Below are positions 1 to 14,140 of a stretch of 64,000 bases of DNA, piece after piece. Positions within the stretch are counted from its first letter, which is position 1, and every line of letters starts with the position of its first letter. The position numbers and the translations under genes are program-made. The DNA is taken from the NCBI GenBank assembly GCA_963678705.1, contig OY783219.1:2480001-2544000 (forward strand), read 5' to 3'. Source of the stretch: Panorpa germanica. Its lineage: Eukaryota > Arthropoda > Insecta > Mecoptera > Panorpidae. Below the pieces are notes generated by a model. The model had not been told where the DNA came from. It saw nothing but the letters and a program-made list of their open reading frames with translations, and made no database searches.

Positions 1-3000
1 TCTATCCTATAGCATTACACCGTGTATGATTTTTGATGTAAATACACAGTCACTTGTTATGATAAGTATATTATTCCGTCAGTGTACCTGCCTTTGTACA
101 ACCTTATGTTATTGATCGAGCACTGAGAAGGGTCTCTGTGAATCCACGTATACTGGAAGAATAATGTTTTTAAATATATTTGTGCATATAAGAGTACATT
201 AGAAATTAGATTACCATATCAGAAGTGGGGATGATCAATTTGCGGTGCTGCAATTTGCGTTATGACGCCCTGAGTCTCTCAATCAAATCTCTCACAGTTC
301 AAATATTAGGGCGAAATTTCTTACCCAAACTTTATTGCCATTTACTTCGATAAGTTTCACCTGTCTTAAGGAAAAATTATCTGCGGTAGTACATTTTCCC
401 TTAAAAATATATTTTGAATTCAATTTTCTTTTTAACATACATTTTCCAGTCAGCTTTTCTTTTTTATTTTTTAGAATAATATCAAACACATTACTTCATA
501 CCTATCTGAACATAGTTTTACAATTCTTGTAAAAGTTTCTTAGCATTTTTATTGCTGTTACATCCATGCACACTATAACATTAATCTATCTATCTCGTTC
601 TTTTTATTTTCTTTGGTTTTTCCTTTCTCTGTTCAACGTTTTTCCTTTGATGTTTAACACAACTGATGCGAATGTCACTTATTACGACACAACTTGACTA
701 TGGCTGTGTGGTGAATTGTTGACTAGTACAGGAGTTGTCAACATTTGCTACACGTATGAGAGAACTTAGAAATTGATACAAAGTTTTTCTCGCTAGGAAT
801 ATAAAACTGCATGACCCTAGTTAATGCAAAAATTGTTGGTTAAGCACTAGTTACAGTTACCAGTTCATTTTATTTTGGTACGTACTCCCACGCGAATGGC
901 GATAAAGTGCTAATTTCGCCCACGTTCAGGCATCAATAGCTCCCAAAGTATTTGACATTGAGATATGAATGAGGTATCGTTTTGTAGAACAACTCAAAAG
1001 CTTTTAATAAAACACAAAGAAGTTGTACCTTGAAGACCTAGTTTTTGCAGTAGGCTCGATAGAAAAATATCAATGTTTTTTGCCAAAATATTTTATTTTA
1101 TTTCTTATTGTCTTTATTATTCTCTGGAACGACCGCTACTGATACTCACATAGATATACCATACATATTATAAATGAGACATTTTCACGTAATCTCTCTA
1201 TATTTTTAGATCAAAGAGACCCCAATTGAACACCCAATATTCTATGCCATACACATACTCCATAGATGAGAATATCCGTGTTTTCCTATTTTTTTGTTAT
1301 ATAAACTGAAAACTGTTTTTATTTTTTACTTATTTTTTAAATAGTATGAAGGCAATAACACAGAGGATTTTTCAATTGAAAATTCCAAACACATTTTCCT
1401 CCAGAATCGTTTGGTCGCAATCTGCAGCTTAGCTCGACATTCCACCAATAGCAATGGTATCCTACCGCATCGATAAGGTATAAGAATGACACCGTGTACT
1501 AGCTGCTGTACTCATGTATATTTATTGTGGCTATTGGACCATAAACTTCTTTTAAAATTAAATTATTGCAATTTATATTATATGTATACAGGGTTCCTCA
1601 AAAAATGTATACACAGTTCGAATTATTATAACTTTACTTTTTATACACATATAATTAATATTTAAATTACAAAAGAATCAAAGTTGAACAGTGCACACAA
1701 TTTTTTGGGATATATATTGATTTAGTTCAAACTTTTCACATCCCGATAACGTAGGTTGTACTGATATTAGTTAGTCTGATACATAAACGTTGAGTAGTTA
1801 TTTTTTTTCTGGTTAAGTGTTGGTTAAGATCAAGTGTACTTAATAAGTGAGGGTAAATTTTGTTACTTTTTGTGAAGCTTGATAGCTTGAAACATGAAAA
1901 CACAAAGCATGGCTTTCTTTTTCGCTAACATATTTGTTAATGTAAATATTAACTAACTAGAGGTTTTTTAACGGAGCTTACTGTACTACTAATTTCTAAA
2001 AAACAAATAATATGTGACTTACACCACTATAACTTTAACCCGTTCATAAGTATAAAGTTTTTTAAAGCAAAACATACGAGTACATTTCCAAGTAACAAAG
2101 GTACATTTTTTTATGTTTCTTTTAAAAGTTCTCTTATACTCTTAAGAAATAAGTAAAGACAAAAACCTTGCCGCAAAAATGAAACAAAAAAATATGTAAT
2201 AACAGTAATAATAACAACGGGCTGAGTGCCGTCAAATTTTAAGATAATATATTCCAGTATGAAGTACTCATGTGTAATGATTTCAACATTGAGAACAAAA
2301 ATAAAACAAATACTCTTCCTTTTGTGAAGGAAAGACAGTGGGAAGAACTGAGAGGTACCAAGGTGTATATAGCTACAACATGGTGAATGACAGAGTGGAA
2401 TTAATAGCTAAAAAAATAATGCTCTTAATTTCAGAATAATATAGTATCAAGTTAAAAGCACAGAAAGAAGTATGCAAGACGTTGTATTAAGTTTAGAAGA
2501 AAATTGGTGAGAATTTATGGAAACTGAAACGAAGCAAACACAATGCGACCATTCCGCGGATTAAATCCTAAATTAATAAATAACTTTTCGCTCAATTATT
2601 GTCACAGTAGATCAGTAGCTGTCGCTGCATACGATTTCCTTCCCGCTCCAATATCTTTCACGTTTTATTTAATAAAACCAATGCGGTTAATACGACGCTT
2701 GTTACCATAACATAGTTTTAAGGCTTTACATGATCTGTGGGATAATTTTATGCCTTTTTGTTTTAATGTAAAGATAAAAAAGATGTCTCACATGATTGAG
2801 CCACAGTGTTTTAAGACAAAATCTTGCAAGGTTTCTATCACAGCAATTTTCAGTTATAATTATTTTAAAACATATTAAAATATAATTTGTTTCTATAATA
2901 TAAATAATCACACATGCATCGTTATCAAACTAATGGTGTGTTCCATATAATTTTTCATTATGTTAACAGTTTAATTAAAATTAAAAAAAAATACTTTTGC

Positions 3001-5397
3001 GTGGCTCAACAAGGTTCAGTAAATATGAATATTATATATAATCCCATCGAAGCTTACCTTTAAACTCATACAAATATAAATATGTACTGAAATCTGTAAA
3101 AGAATTTGGTTTATTAATATGCAGGTTTGAATTTTTAACATTATCCGAATTTTTCATATTGAAAATATACGAATATAAGTATCAAAATGCATGAATATAT
3201 TTATTACTTGTTGGTATAAATATATCAGCTGTCTGTAGATTGTAAATCAAAATGATCTGATTAATTTATAAAATGTAATTTATAAAATAATCATAGTTGG
3301 GCTCACTCTCATTACTTGGGCAATGTAACTGTCGAATTAGTGTGTAGCAAGCTTGCAAATTGAGTCTTGCATACTGGTTACAAGTACTATGTGAGAGGTA
3401 GCAAATGAGTCTTGGAATTACGTTAACTTGCACTGTAAGACGATTTTCAATATAGAGTTTGTTAATAATGCTTGTCAAGCTTACTATTTCTATGCGAAAG
3501 GTAGAACCATGATAAAGAACGTTGAGGATAGCTTGTAGCAAGCTGAAACGTTCTAAACTCCCACTGCAATATAATTCTTCACCTGGACTATGGTGTAATT
3601 GTTCAAATACAATTTTCTAGCATAACATAATCCCTTATCTTTCACCCCTTCCCTAATTTCAGTCGCTTAAGTAAAGTTTTGTAGTAATCAATAAAGTTAC
3701 ATACAAATTATTGTATTTCCAACGATAAAATAAAAATATTTGTTATTTCTCAATAACAATCAACCATTATTTGAACTTGATGAATAAATGTATTCAAACA
3801 GGGATAGATAGATAGGGATGAAAGAGACGGGAAGGTTTAACGGGGAGGAGGGGGTAAGATTGAGTCGTTGTACTTTCATTATTGTGTAAGAGTTTTTACT
3901 CTAATTGAATTCTTTTCAATGACTTCTCAGTAAATAAAAGCTTCCATGGAAAGTTCTACATGTACTGTTACACCCTCCACAACTCCTCCCTCTTCATCCC
4001 CATGACTATTTTACAGAGTTTATTTTGTAATTCTATTTTATTGTCGTGTAGATTATTTGTTGAAACTTTTTTTAAATAATATTTATTGTTATTTTCTTAA
4101 GTGTTGCCGTTTTTAATGTATTGAGTCATCTGATGTGATGTTTGATTAGACAATACGAGGTATCTGAATTTATTTTGTTTGAATTGTAAATTGCTATTAA
4201 ATGTAGTTTTCTGTGTTTAAGCTAACATCGGATAAACAGAGTCTTTTCACACTGTGAATTGGTGTAGTCCAATAGGAACACACAGACAATTTTAAAAAGT
4301 TAATAGTACTGTAACACAGAATCTTTTTACGTGGATGTGGGCGGATGAAAAAATAAAATTTGCATCTACAGTGTGAGATATATTTACAGTGTATTTTTAA
4401 TCATCCATTAATTTTAAAGTCATCCCATATTTTACTATGTATATATTTTTTGTAATAATCAGTGACATATTTTTGAGATATGGCTTAAGTCATCATATCG
4501 GACGTACGTGTATATAACAATTGTTGATGATTTTTCATTGTCCGTTTTCTATTAGTCTGGGATACGGGACACATGTCCCGAGTACGCGAGGGTTGTGATA
4601 CGATACTAATGATAGATTAAAACAAACTACCCATTAATTACAGTTCTGTATTTTTTAAAATAAATATTCGAAACGTTTTATCATTTTGTTTAAGGGTGTT
4701 CACAACCAATATCTAGAAAAATTTGTTGTTGAAATAAAATGTACATCTGTAGTCTTTCCGACAAAGTTAAAAAGATGTGCAAGAATTCAATTCTATTGGT
4801 TTCATCTTAGAGTAGATGTTATTTCGACATTGCCAACACTCACGCGCTGATCATGTTCCTGGTGATAGAATAAATGTTTTCTTTCTGTATTTGTTGTTTT
4901 CCAATGTTGTCTACGAAAATGTTTCTCACAGTAATCGTAAATTGTCTCCAACCCCCTTAATAATTATTGTGTAAATCTCTCATTTTTGTAATAACAGTTA
5001 TTATATATTTATTATGATGGCTGGAATATTTTATGAAAAATAAACAGAAAAATATTCCAAGGGAAATGATTGCTTAAAATATTATGTAAAAGTAGTCAAT
5101 AGTGCTACTGATAGTACATTATATATGGAGTCGGGCATATGAATAATTGAGACATCTAAAATGTGCCCTTAATTAAAAATCAATATCGATAATATTGGTA
5201 TATGTATTTGTATGTGTATGAGTACATGTAGAAATGAGCTGGAAAGTATATAGCTAATGACAGGGTGACTGAAAGGTTTTAATTATTAAAAAATACCTGG
5301 CTAGAATCGTGTCGGATCTTGCATCAGAGTAATGTATCTATCACCTGATAGCTCAGAAAAGCTGTATTTCAGGTACCACCATTTTCAACAAATGTGC
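1..5397. other. AT-rich non-coding DNA, no gene seen
   Basis: No frame shows a domain. A purine/G-rich patch lies at 3816-3860, and a GGGACA/TGTCCC inverted repeat at about 4566-4579. The block near 2620 (GTAGCTGTCGCTGCAT) is shared with 25.38 kb. Confidence 0.6.
1585..1620. mobile_element. Possible DNA transposon terminus
   Basis: ATACAGGGTTCCTCAAAAAA followed by TGTATACACA resembles the ACAGGGTG.. termini of insect Tc1/mariner-type elements. No matching opposite end or transposase nearby. Weak. Confidence 0.25.
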
Positions 5398-6020
5398 TAA
5401 TTGGCTTGTTTTCACGTCTTAAAAACTGACTTATATTCTTTTGTCGCATCGGAAAAAATGTCCTTTTTTGTCGCGCTTGTTATTGGGAAAGTTGTGTAAA
5501 CTTTTGACACCCCAGTAACTGGTTGCATCATCGCAGTGACCCGGTGCATTGAAATTTCTTGTATGTGTTGATACCACCGGCACAAATGACTCATGCAGAA
5601 TCACAAATTATAATGCAGTGGGCTCTAGCGGTAGTAAGAGCAACTACATTTGCACTATATACTTATCAATATTGCATATAATGTTAATGTAGCCGATATA
5701 TAATGTATATGGGCGGAGAGGGGATTGTCGGGGGTGTACTTGCAGAAATAAAATTGTAAAATTACCACATAAAAAGAAATTATTATGGGGGAAGGGTAAA
5801 GTTTTATGAGAAACTTGCTTTTGATTATTTAAAAACCTATATGTTTAACTAAATACACTTTACTCATTGTTTACATGATTTTCAAATGGACTTATTGGCT
5901 TGCTTCCCCACCTTAAAACTGAGTTTTATATTCTTTTTGTCAAGTCGAAAAAAATGTACCTTTTTCTTGGTGCTACAACGCGCTTGTTATTGAGTTTAGG
6001 GAAAAATTGTGTACGTGACA
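5398..6020. repeat. Direct repeat pair (about 5398-5512 and 5887-6020)
   Basis: Both copies share TTGGCTTG, then CTTAAAA-CTGA, TATATTCTTTT, a TCGAAAAAAATGT-type block, CGCGCTTGTTATTG and GTGTA in the same order and orientation, about 490 bp apart, with small indels. The first copy underlies an open minus frame with no domain. The 375 bp between them is AT-rich and unremarkable. Confidence 0.7.
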
Positions 6021-7355
6021 ATTGTTCAAAATTTTATCCTCTTTAAGATTGGTAATAACCACCAAAGCTCTAAGACCAACCAAAGCCGAGATATTGGAAG
6101 AAAACTAAACACAGTCCTAAATTTCGTGTTTCGTGAAAATGTGCAATGACATTTTGCTATTGTACTTTCTATGATTCATAGAATTTCAATATCAATTGAT
6201 AACTACACACGGGTATTGGCTGGTATTTGTATATCGATTCCTGTCCCTACATTTATGACAATATTTTGAATTAGTTCCATTATTGTTTATTTATTATACG
6301 TGAAAATTCATGTCCATTGTCTGTTTGGTTGCTGTTGTTCACGCTAGGCGTCGCGACGTACAGTACTCTCCACTAACAATACTCTGCTCTGACGGCCTGT
6401 TGTTGGCAAATTTGACAAATGAATTTATTGTAGAAATGAACATTTGTATTACTGCAACTATTACATATACTGTTAAGGCATGGTACTTGATATTCACACT
6501 TCTAAATATTTTACTAAATACTGTTATTGAACGAACTTAAGACAATTATTTCCAACTCACTGGACAAAGATACAACGCTAATAATTATATTTTAAGGCTT
6601 CTCTCATAACTGGAACAGACTACATTTGCTTTTTAGTTGAAAGTATTCTCCTCTGCACGTAGAACCTTTCCCAATCTTGTGAATTTATTCAGCGCTCTCA
6701 GACATGATTTCTTTCACGTTTATGATGAAAAGTGCTTGTACGAAACAACTCTAATTATCCATAGTGAACATAAACCCGACCACCTGTAAGTAACAAACGA
6801 TTTCGACAAGAATGCTTCAAAGTGTTCTAGCCGTACAACGAAGTCTAGCATGCCAGAAAGTCTTGAAACAGTCCTGTTTACACTGTGCGCTCTTCTTTAG
6901 GTATATAGCAATAAATATATACTAATAACTACCTGCCTTGCGTCGTTTTAGATAGTTACTTTAATGTATCACTTCACCAACCATCTGCCTTTCACAGTAT
7001 TATTCATATATTCTCGTAAATTTCCATTTGATTGGCGTTCATTACATGATTACTATTCCTGTTGTTTTACGTGAACGAGATTGAGTTACTATCACGTTTA
7101 GAATTACTACAGACAATTGTAAACTCTCACATAGGAAATTCTATGAAATATACGAGTAAAGTATCAAATGAAAAGCATTTTGATTACAATGGGACAAATG
7201 AAGATATGGAACCATGATGATGTTCGTCTTTGTAGAGAAAATCATCCATTACACTCTGAATGAACTAATAGTGGACTGTAATGTAGAAAGAGATATCAAT
7301 AACAGCCAAAATTTTGTTGATTGAAATGCGTCTTCAAAAGAAACTCAAGTCAAAG
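6021..7355. other. Non-coding, nothing identified
   Basis: Small open frames such as 6310-6540 have no family features. Confidence 0.55.
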
Positions 7356-7790
7356 TATAGGGTGGAGCATCATTTTGAATGGCCATTAAGAATAAACAAA
7401 CGGTATTATTCAAGAAATGCTTATTGCAAAGTCCTTCTTACCTGGACTGGAAACTTTGCATGACCGCCTGCCAACTAGCTGGTGATGTTTCCTTGCATAT
7501 GTTTTCCTTTAATTCTTTAATAATATCTTGGTTTCTGATGTAAACTTTTCTTTTAAGGTATCCCCAAAGAAAAAAATCCATTAGGGACAAATTCGGGCTG
7601 CGGGATGGCCAGTTAATGTCACCTCTTTTGGATATCAGTTTATGGCCAAAAATTTCGCGTTGAAGGTGTGGCATGTTGCTCCGTTTTCTGGCCAAAAACT
7701 AGGTTCTTTGATTGTAGTTTGTAACGCTGGTGCAACAAAATTGTTAGGAGACTGTTGGTTCATCCTATATTATAGTAACTAATTTGGAAA
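7356..7790 (-). pseudogene. Tc1/mariner-superfamily transposase C-terminal relic with adjoining terminus
   Basis: The minus strand reads WPENGATCHT (about 7686-7715), then, after a frameshift near 7650, ISKRGDINWPSRSPNLSLMDFFLWGYLK and a C-terminal tail to 7438. DGAT.HT and WP.RSP(D/N)L...DFFLWG are signature motifs of the DDE/DDD transposase catalytic core; the third catalytic Asp is in MDFFLW. The DGATCHT Asp is replaced by Asn. Just beyond the 3' end, TATAGGGTGGAGCATCATTT (from about 7356) looks like the element's terminal repeat. N-terminal half absent; dead copy. Confidence 0.8.
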
Positions 7791-10087
7791 TGGTTTGTCT
7801 TAGCGAATTTGTCACCAGCAAGAACGATGCGATACAAATTAAGACTTAACTGCATTGACTTCTGAAAGGCTCACCATTGGTCTATTCTATTTCAATATCG
7901 ATATTTTCTCAGTATATATTATTTTGTGTGTTTTACACACCCACTTCTGATATTACAATATTTTTCCTGGCAGCAGCTACTCAACATGACATGCCATCAA
8001 ATAATTCATAAAGAATCATCCATATATATTCATTCATATCCACGGTTTCCGGTTCTTCTCTAAAATAACAACTATATCAAACATTATAAACGATAACCAT
8101 ACCATTAGATTATTAAAAAAAGAATTAATTAATTTTCGTTTACATTTTCTCTACTTTGCATTATATTATTATGAAGAATCTACTCACCCTATTTCTTTTT
8201 TCCCCTATTTCCCACTTAGAACTCGGAAAGGGTTGTTTACGGTTCTATTCATATATTTTATACATTATTTTTTGTGTATATATGTATACATAATAGTGTA
8301 TATATTTATATTTATATATGGTACATTTATTCGTTGTATATAAATATTTGAATATCATCAATCACTGTATCTTTAAGCGGTTGGTTTTTTAAACACAAAA
8401 AAAGATAGAAAGTTAACAAAACCCTAACATAATATTGATATTCTGACTTTATTGCCACCGTGTATTTTTATGGTACAAAGTACTGTACACTGTATATAAA
8501 GCTCCATATTGTACGAGTATACTCTATAAATCCTCTGACATTACATTATTCTTCTTCTTTATAATACTTTAAATAATTGTTTTCATTTTATTGTTGGTGT
8601 GGTACAACAAACATTAATGTCATGATATTTTTAAAATCTTCACCTAAGCAGAGACGGACTCCCGTTATAAGAAGTATGACGACTGGGCCTTGACTCTGTT
8701 CTCTGCGAATTAAATCAGCGCCAATTCCAGCCCATTGTTAATTATAATATCTTAGTACGTTATGGGCTTCTGCTTTAATTGATGGGTTCTTGAAACTTGT
8801 TGCTGATCTCATTTGGTATCCTAATGGCTTCCATGCGTCCCAAAGACATTGAATATTAGTCCCCCGGGACCCTATCAATTATTAGCCCTGTAATTAATGC
8901 ATCTGGTTGTTAGTGAGACTTCCTATTACGTTCGGTAATAACAGATGATATAAGGCCGTTATTCTGAGTGTGTCTTATGTAGAATATCTTGTTATAATGC
9001 GTTTTAACCGGTAACTATGATAGTTTGTTTGTTAGTTCGAGCGACCTTGCCCTCGATCCGCGAAATTTATCGACCCTTGTCGATCTCGTGAACGCGTAAC
9101 CTAAAGTTAATTACAATTTAAAATGCATTTATTTGTTGGAACTCATCTCAGTGTTATATCCTGGTTTTTGCATTGGCAGACGTATTTAAATATTTTTTTG
9201 GTGGATGGGGAATGTTTGTTTTCCTTTTATACATATTTTCTCTAATTATTTCTTTTTACGTGTATGTAGTAATATTACTGTACGTATTACGTATTCACCA
9301 TTACACTGTTAACACAATAGGTTCTGATTAAAACAAAGATAATATAAAATTAATGAATATTTGCACATTGTTCCTTTTGTAATTAATATGACATTCTAAC
9401 AATTGTTTTAATTTAATTGTAACAATACTGCAATTGTAATTTCTAAGTTATTTTAAGTAACAATGTATTGTTAGCGTTGTAACGGCATTTTCTCGTCTGT
9501 TCTTCTTTTTTTCTTTCGTTTTTTTTTTGGTGACATGGGAGATGAAATAAAATAAAAGAAAACAAAACGAAATGAAATATGTTAAGAGACTGAAAGTTTT
9601 GCTGAAAATGCGATGTGATAATGGCATGTAATTTATTTTGTAGTTGGAACTTAGTACGTATGTTGCAGTCAATTAGCTACCTTTTGTTACGGTTAAGTAC
9701 CTATGTTAGAGAACTTTCGAGACAGAAACAACTTTATATACCACTAATTTCATTTATTTGATATTTCAACTTCTAGCAGCCTTCTCTAGTGTCTTAATTT
9801 TACATTTAGTAACCAAGCTCACTTTTAACTTTTTTGTTAACTTGTGAATACATTGTCAGTACCTTGTCGGACAGTCATTTATAAAATATGTGAAAGCGTC
9901 TATTGCATTTCAACTAAATACAATGTACAAATCCATTATTGTTACAGAAATATACCGGTAGATGGACTCTACGTAAAACTCAGAATCAAATAAAATAAAA
10001 CTGAACATTGAATTCACAAAATACACGGCACAACAACTAAATGTTTTGTTGGATTGGTACATTGTGAGGTTAGGGTTGTAGATGGAA
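7791..10087. other. Non-coding; 8640-8960 less AT-rich and non-repetitive
   Basis: The 8640-8960 part has several TAATTA/TAATTAATGCA homeodomain- or POU-like sites in otherwise complex sequence, so it is a possible conserved element. The rest is plain AT-rich DNA. Confidence 0.35.
9044..9092 (+). repeat. Copy 1 of inverted dispersed block with TCCGCGAAATTTATCGA core
   Basis: CTTGCCCTCGATCCGCGAAA and onward matches the reverse complement of 37303-37347, with few mismatches over about 44 bp and one 5-nt gap. The GC content is well above the surroundings. Confidence 0.6.
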
Positions 10088-10407
10088 GGGTGGGAATGGG
10101 AATGGGGTGAAATGGGAGGTGTATATATAATAAACATTTATTCTACTTTATGTTGAGTGTGAAAAGGGTCATTCTATACTTTCATAGTCCGGACTGAAGT
10201 TGTTCATAATCCTATTACCCTATAACAGGGCTGAGCAACATATCTTCATCGTGATGATAGTTTTTATTAGGGAAAGCGTATGCAGTGGTCGTATGCTAGT
10301 CGATGGTTCTCTATGCAATGCCCATATAATGCAAGTGACTTCAGTTCTGCATACATTCTCTCTCGCTTCGCTTCTCTTCCACGTTTTATACAATACTGCC
10401 AATGCAT

Positions 10408-10551
10408 TTTTTTTATATATAATTTCTCGGGCTTCCTAGGCACGTACCCTTTTATCGCCCCTAATATTGTTCTGCTTCTTCTTATACTTTATATCCAGAC
10501 AACAAAAATGATCTATTCATGGCTGCTGCTGTTATAAATTTCGGTTTCTTA
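10408..10551 (+). repeat. Dispersed repeat family A, copy 1
   Basis: About 140 bp, from a T-run and TATATATAATTTCTCG through TTATCGCCCCTAATATTG to GCTGTTATAAATTTCGG, nearly matches the reverse complement of 40386-40532. The T-run end would be a poly-A on the other strand, so this may be a truncated retroelement 3' end. Confidence 0.8.
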
Positions 10552-13500
10552 ATGTTAACAGAAAGCGTCTGCGAAGTCTATAGCACCGCCCTTTGGAGTC
10601 CATTTCTTGCCATTGCTGTATTGTCAATTCATTGTCAATAATATTAACAAATTAATAAAATAAATAAATCATTCGTTCCACTGTGTAGCAGGAAACTTGC
10701 CATGTCAATCTTCCAATATTTTACTCACACGTTGGAGGAATTTGAATCAATTAGAATTAAGAAAACCCTTATCCCTGACTATTTCAAAATCGGTCCGGAT
10801 TATAGTAGCTTTAAAAATATCCCAACTTTTTAGCTAGTTGGTCACCGCTGTCTCACATACGTTCGTACATCTCCCACCCCCACTATATATCCCCTCTCTT
10901 CCTCTTCTGATGGCCTGTTACCCCTTGAACGAGGACTTAAATTAAGTACTGTCGTATATTACTCTAAACCGATCCCTGTCAGAACTACGAACTACGTGCA
11001 ACTTCTGTTGGAGAGGAAACACACAGAGAGTTGTAAATAAATTAAAGCTAAAATTATATTTGGCTTGGAATAAGAGTTACTATATATGTGATAGTAAAAC
11101 GGGTGATGGGGATGCAGGTGGTTGAGTAGTGGGGGTAATCCAATTCCTCCCCTCACTCTTTACTCTCTTAATAATTAAATTATGATGTTACATGGTAATG
11201 GTGTATTTGAATGTAGAGCAATTAGCAGAAAAAAAACGGTTATTATTTGCGGTCAAGGGTATATGTGTCAATGTCGAAAAGTTAACCGTTCACCGTATAA
11301 AACGAGCACATATAATGGAGGGCTCTAATGTTTTTTTTAAAAGTATTAGTGAAGGGCTTGTATTATTATATAATTCAAATATTTTAACTCTGTGGAAGAA
11401 TACTAAAAGGTTTTTCATTAAGGGTGTCTTTTTTTGACATTCACAGTCTGTAGTATTTGTCCCTTCGAATGGCATTACGGCCAAACTACGTAGTTGAGGA
11501 CTTATCTGTCTTAAGACAGTAAATGGCACAGTTGCATCAAGTTGGGACTTAATGAAACAAAGAGATCCTACTTGGCATGTTAGATGCTTCGACGATTTAA
11601 CCCTAAGCGTTTTAAAATCAAAAGTGTCTCGTCAGTCGAGTCATCGGTTAGCACCCTTAAATTAAGTTGGAAATTCGTTGGAATAAATATAAAACCTAAA
11701 CAATTGCATCCACTACATTTTTATACAAAGGAGAAATTAATTTTTCCATTTTCTACGTTTCAATATTTAATACGATGGTTTTTAAATAATATTTTATATT
11801 AAAAAACTAATACAAATCGTATTTTACACTAGACGAAGCAAAAATGAACGCAATAAGAAAATGTATATTTATTTCCTTTTATTTTGGTTTAAAATAAAAT
11901 TGTTAGTTTTTCTATTTTTACTAACTTTTTAAGTTAGTAACCTCAAAGAAAAGTTGGGTGATGTTTAAGAAGATTCCAGTAAAAGTTATAATACTGTACT
12001 TTATAGATAGATCATATATATAACTATATATTCTTTTACTTAAGTATTCTTTATGTAATACTTTTGACTATATAGTAGAGAAGGGAATAATGACAGTGTA
12101 TGTACTATACCAGTAGTTCAGAACCATCGCAATTTATTATTCAATGATACTGAATAATTTATAAGAAATATTTATCATTTGTCCATGTAGAATTTTTGAT
12201 ATTAATGCCTTAATTCATGTTGATAGCTATATTATTTAGACATGTTCATAGTTTCACTATTTTTTGTGTTTTTATCGCAAAAACTAATCGCGTTTTTATT
12301 GGTGTTGATGGCATTTACTTGCTCAAATACATAACGCAGTAAATTGTTTTTTTCGTAGAAGTATTTTAGATACTACTGATAAATGTTTACATGGAAATGT
12401 TTTATTTGTTATATTAATTGTGTGCCTACAGTATTATATTTCATTCTTATAAAAATTCAAACTTGAACTATTCTGTACTTTTACTACTTCCAATAGTACT
12501 TTCTGCTTCATCTTCTCTTATGCCTCTCTCTTCATGTTCCCTACTCTTCCTTCATTCTCGCCGTTTCCTGCTTCTCCTTCCTTCTTGCCTTCCTTGTCTC
12601 CTCCCGACAAACCCTCTATTATCGATGTAGTCTGTTCCAATGTAAGAACATGAACGTTGTTAATACATTGAAATCTATAATATCATTGTGCACCCTGTCG
12701 TCTTCATCTTCATGATTTTATGCACCAAATTAAATAAACATAGACGAGCAACCATTCCGCAAATTATGTTTACTTTTAATATTTCTGTACTTGCTCGAAT
12801 CTTATAACTTCATTTTATGACTTCATGCTTTATATTTGTTAATAGTTTCCAGTCAAATTGATATTTCGTTTGAGTAGTTCGAGCAAACCATAAAAGAAAA
12901 ATATACTTTATCGAGTTGCACAGTAGTTGCTATGATGAATTCATCATTTTACATTTCACAAATATTTTATATTGATTTTAGACAACAAATTTTTTTCTTC
13001 TCATTTTTAATAAGAAATAAAACTTTTTAATTTAATTAATTTCTGTTGTAATTGAGTCTTACAATAGAAGTATTTTACTGATTTATTTTCTAATTATTTC
13101 TCATTTATAATAACTTCTTGATGCTGACTGCAATTATAGTTTTTCATAATAATCCTTTCGAACCAATTAAACTAATTACCGAAATTTTAATATGTATAAC
13201 TTGCTTTTAAGAATCTAGGCTACGTTGTGAACAAAAATATCCTACTATTATAATATCACATTTTCAACACAAAGCAAAGATTCTTTTGAGAAAACTTTGA
13301 TAATATAAATAAACAATATATTTTTTAAAAATATTAAATTAAGAAAGTATAAAAGAAGCTTTACAATGCAGTCTATTCCAGAGGGGTGGGGCAGGTGTTA
13401 CATTACATGTATGTATATGTTACATGGTCTATTTATCGTTGTTTAATATATTGAATCAATCAAAAAGAAAAATGTTGTAAATAAGGAACTTTCAATAGGA

Positions 13501-13889
13501 AATGATTTATGAAAAACCTTTTTATATAGACATCAATTGCAGCATCATTAATACTAGCGTAATACTGTGATAACAGAATTGATAATACTCGTAGTAAGGC
13601 TACGAGAATAATGGAAAAATGAAAAATGTTTATATAAATATACAAAGCTCGTTTACCTCTGGATGCAGAGTGTGAAACGTGACAGAGTCGAACTAGTAAC
13701 GTTTGCTAATATATTTAAAACATTACGTGCTTACAATGGGTTCTCTGCTGACCCTTGTCGACCCTTTTCTATTGTTAAAGAACTCAATTTAATTACGTTT
13801 CTTTTTCTATACATATTTTCTAAAGCTGGTTGAAGGAATTCGTTAGAAATATGGAAGCTTCCGACGTATTAAGTTGCAATAGTGTGGAC
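10552..13889. other. Non-coding, no gene seen
   Basis: Contains a perfect 10-bp-arm inverted repeat at 11918-11940 (TTACTAACTT, 3-nt loop, AAGTTAGTAA) and a C/T-rich stretch at 12480-12620. Confidence 0.55.
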
Positions 13890-13953
13890 GTGTTGTACAA
13901 CATCTTCCAACAAATGTTGAATGTCGCATGTTTAAATCGCACCAGTGTGTACG
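13890..13953 (+). repeat. Dispersed repeat family B, copy 1
   Basis: CTTCCAACAAATGTTG, then TGTCGCATGTTTAA, TCGCACCA and TGTGTACG occur in the same order and orientation at 43763-43825. About 64 bp, with an internal CAACAT/ATGTTG inverted repeat. Confidence 0.75.
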
Positions 13954-14042
13954 GTGCATAAAAATGCGTCAACATTTCTATTTGTTATTTTCGCAGCCAA
14001 CTCTGTAAATATATAAGTATATAAAGATGTATACTTTTTATA

Positions 14043-14046
<4 letters not shown>

Positions 14047-14137
<91 letters not shown>
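14047..14137. repeat. (AT)n microsatellite, about 91 bp
   Basis: Uninterrupted AT dinucleotide tract. Confidence 0.98.
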
Positions 14138-14140
<3 letters not shown>

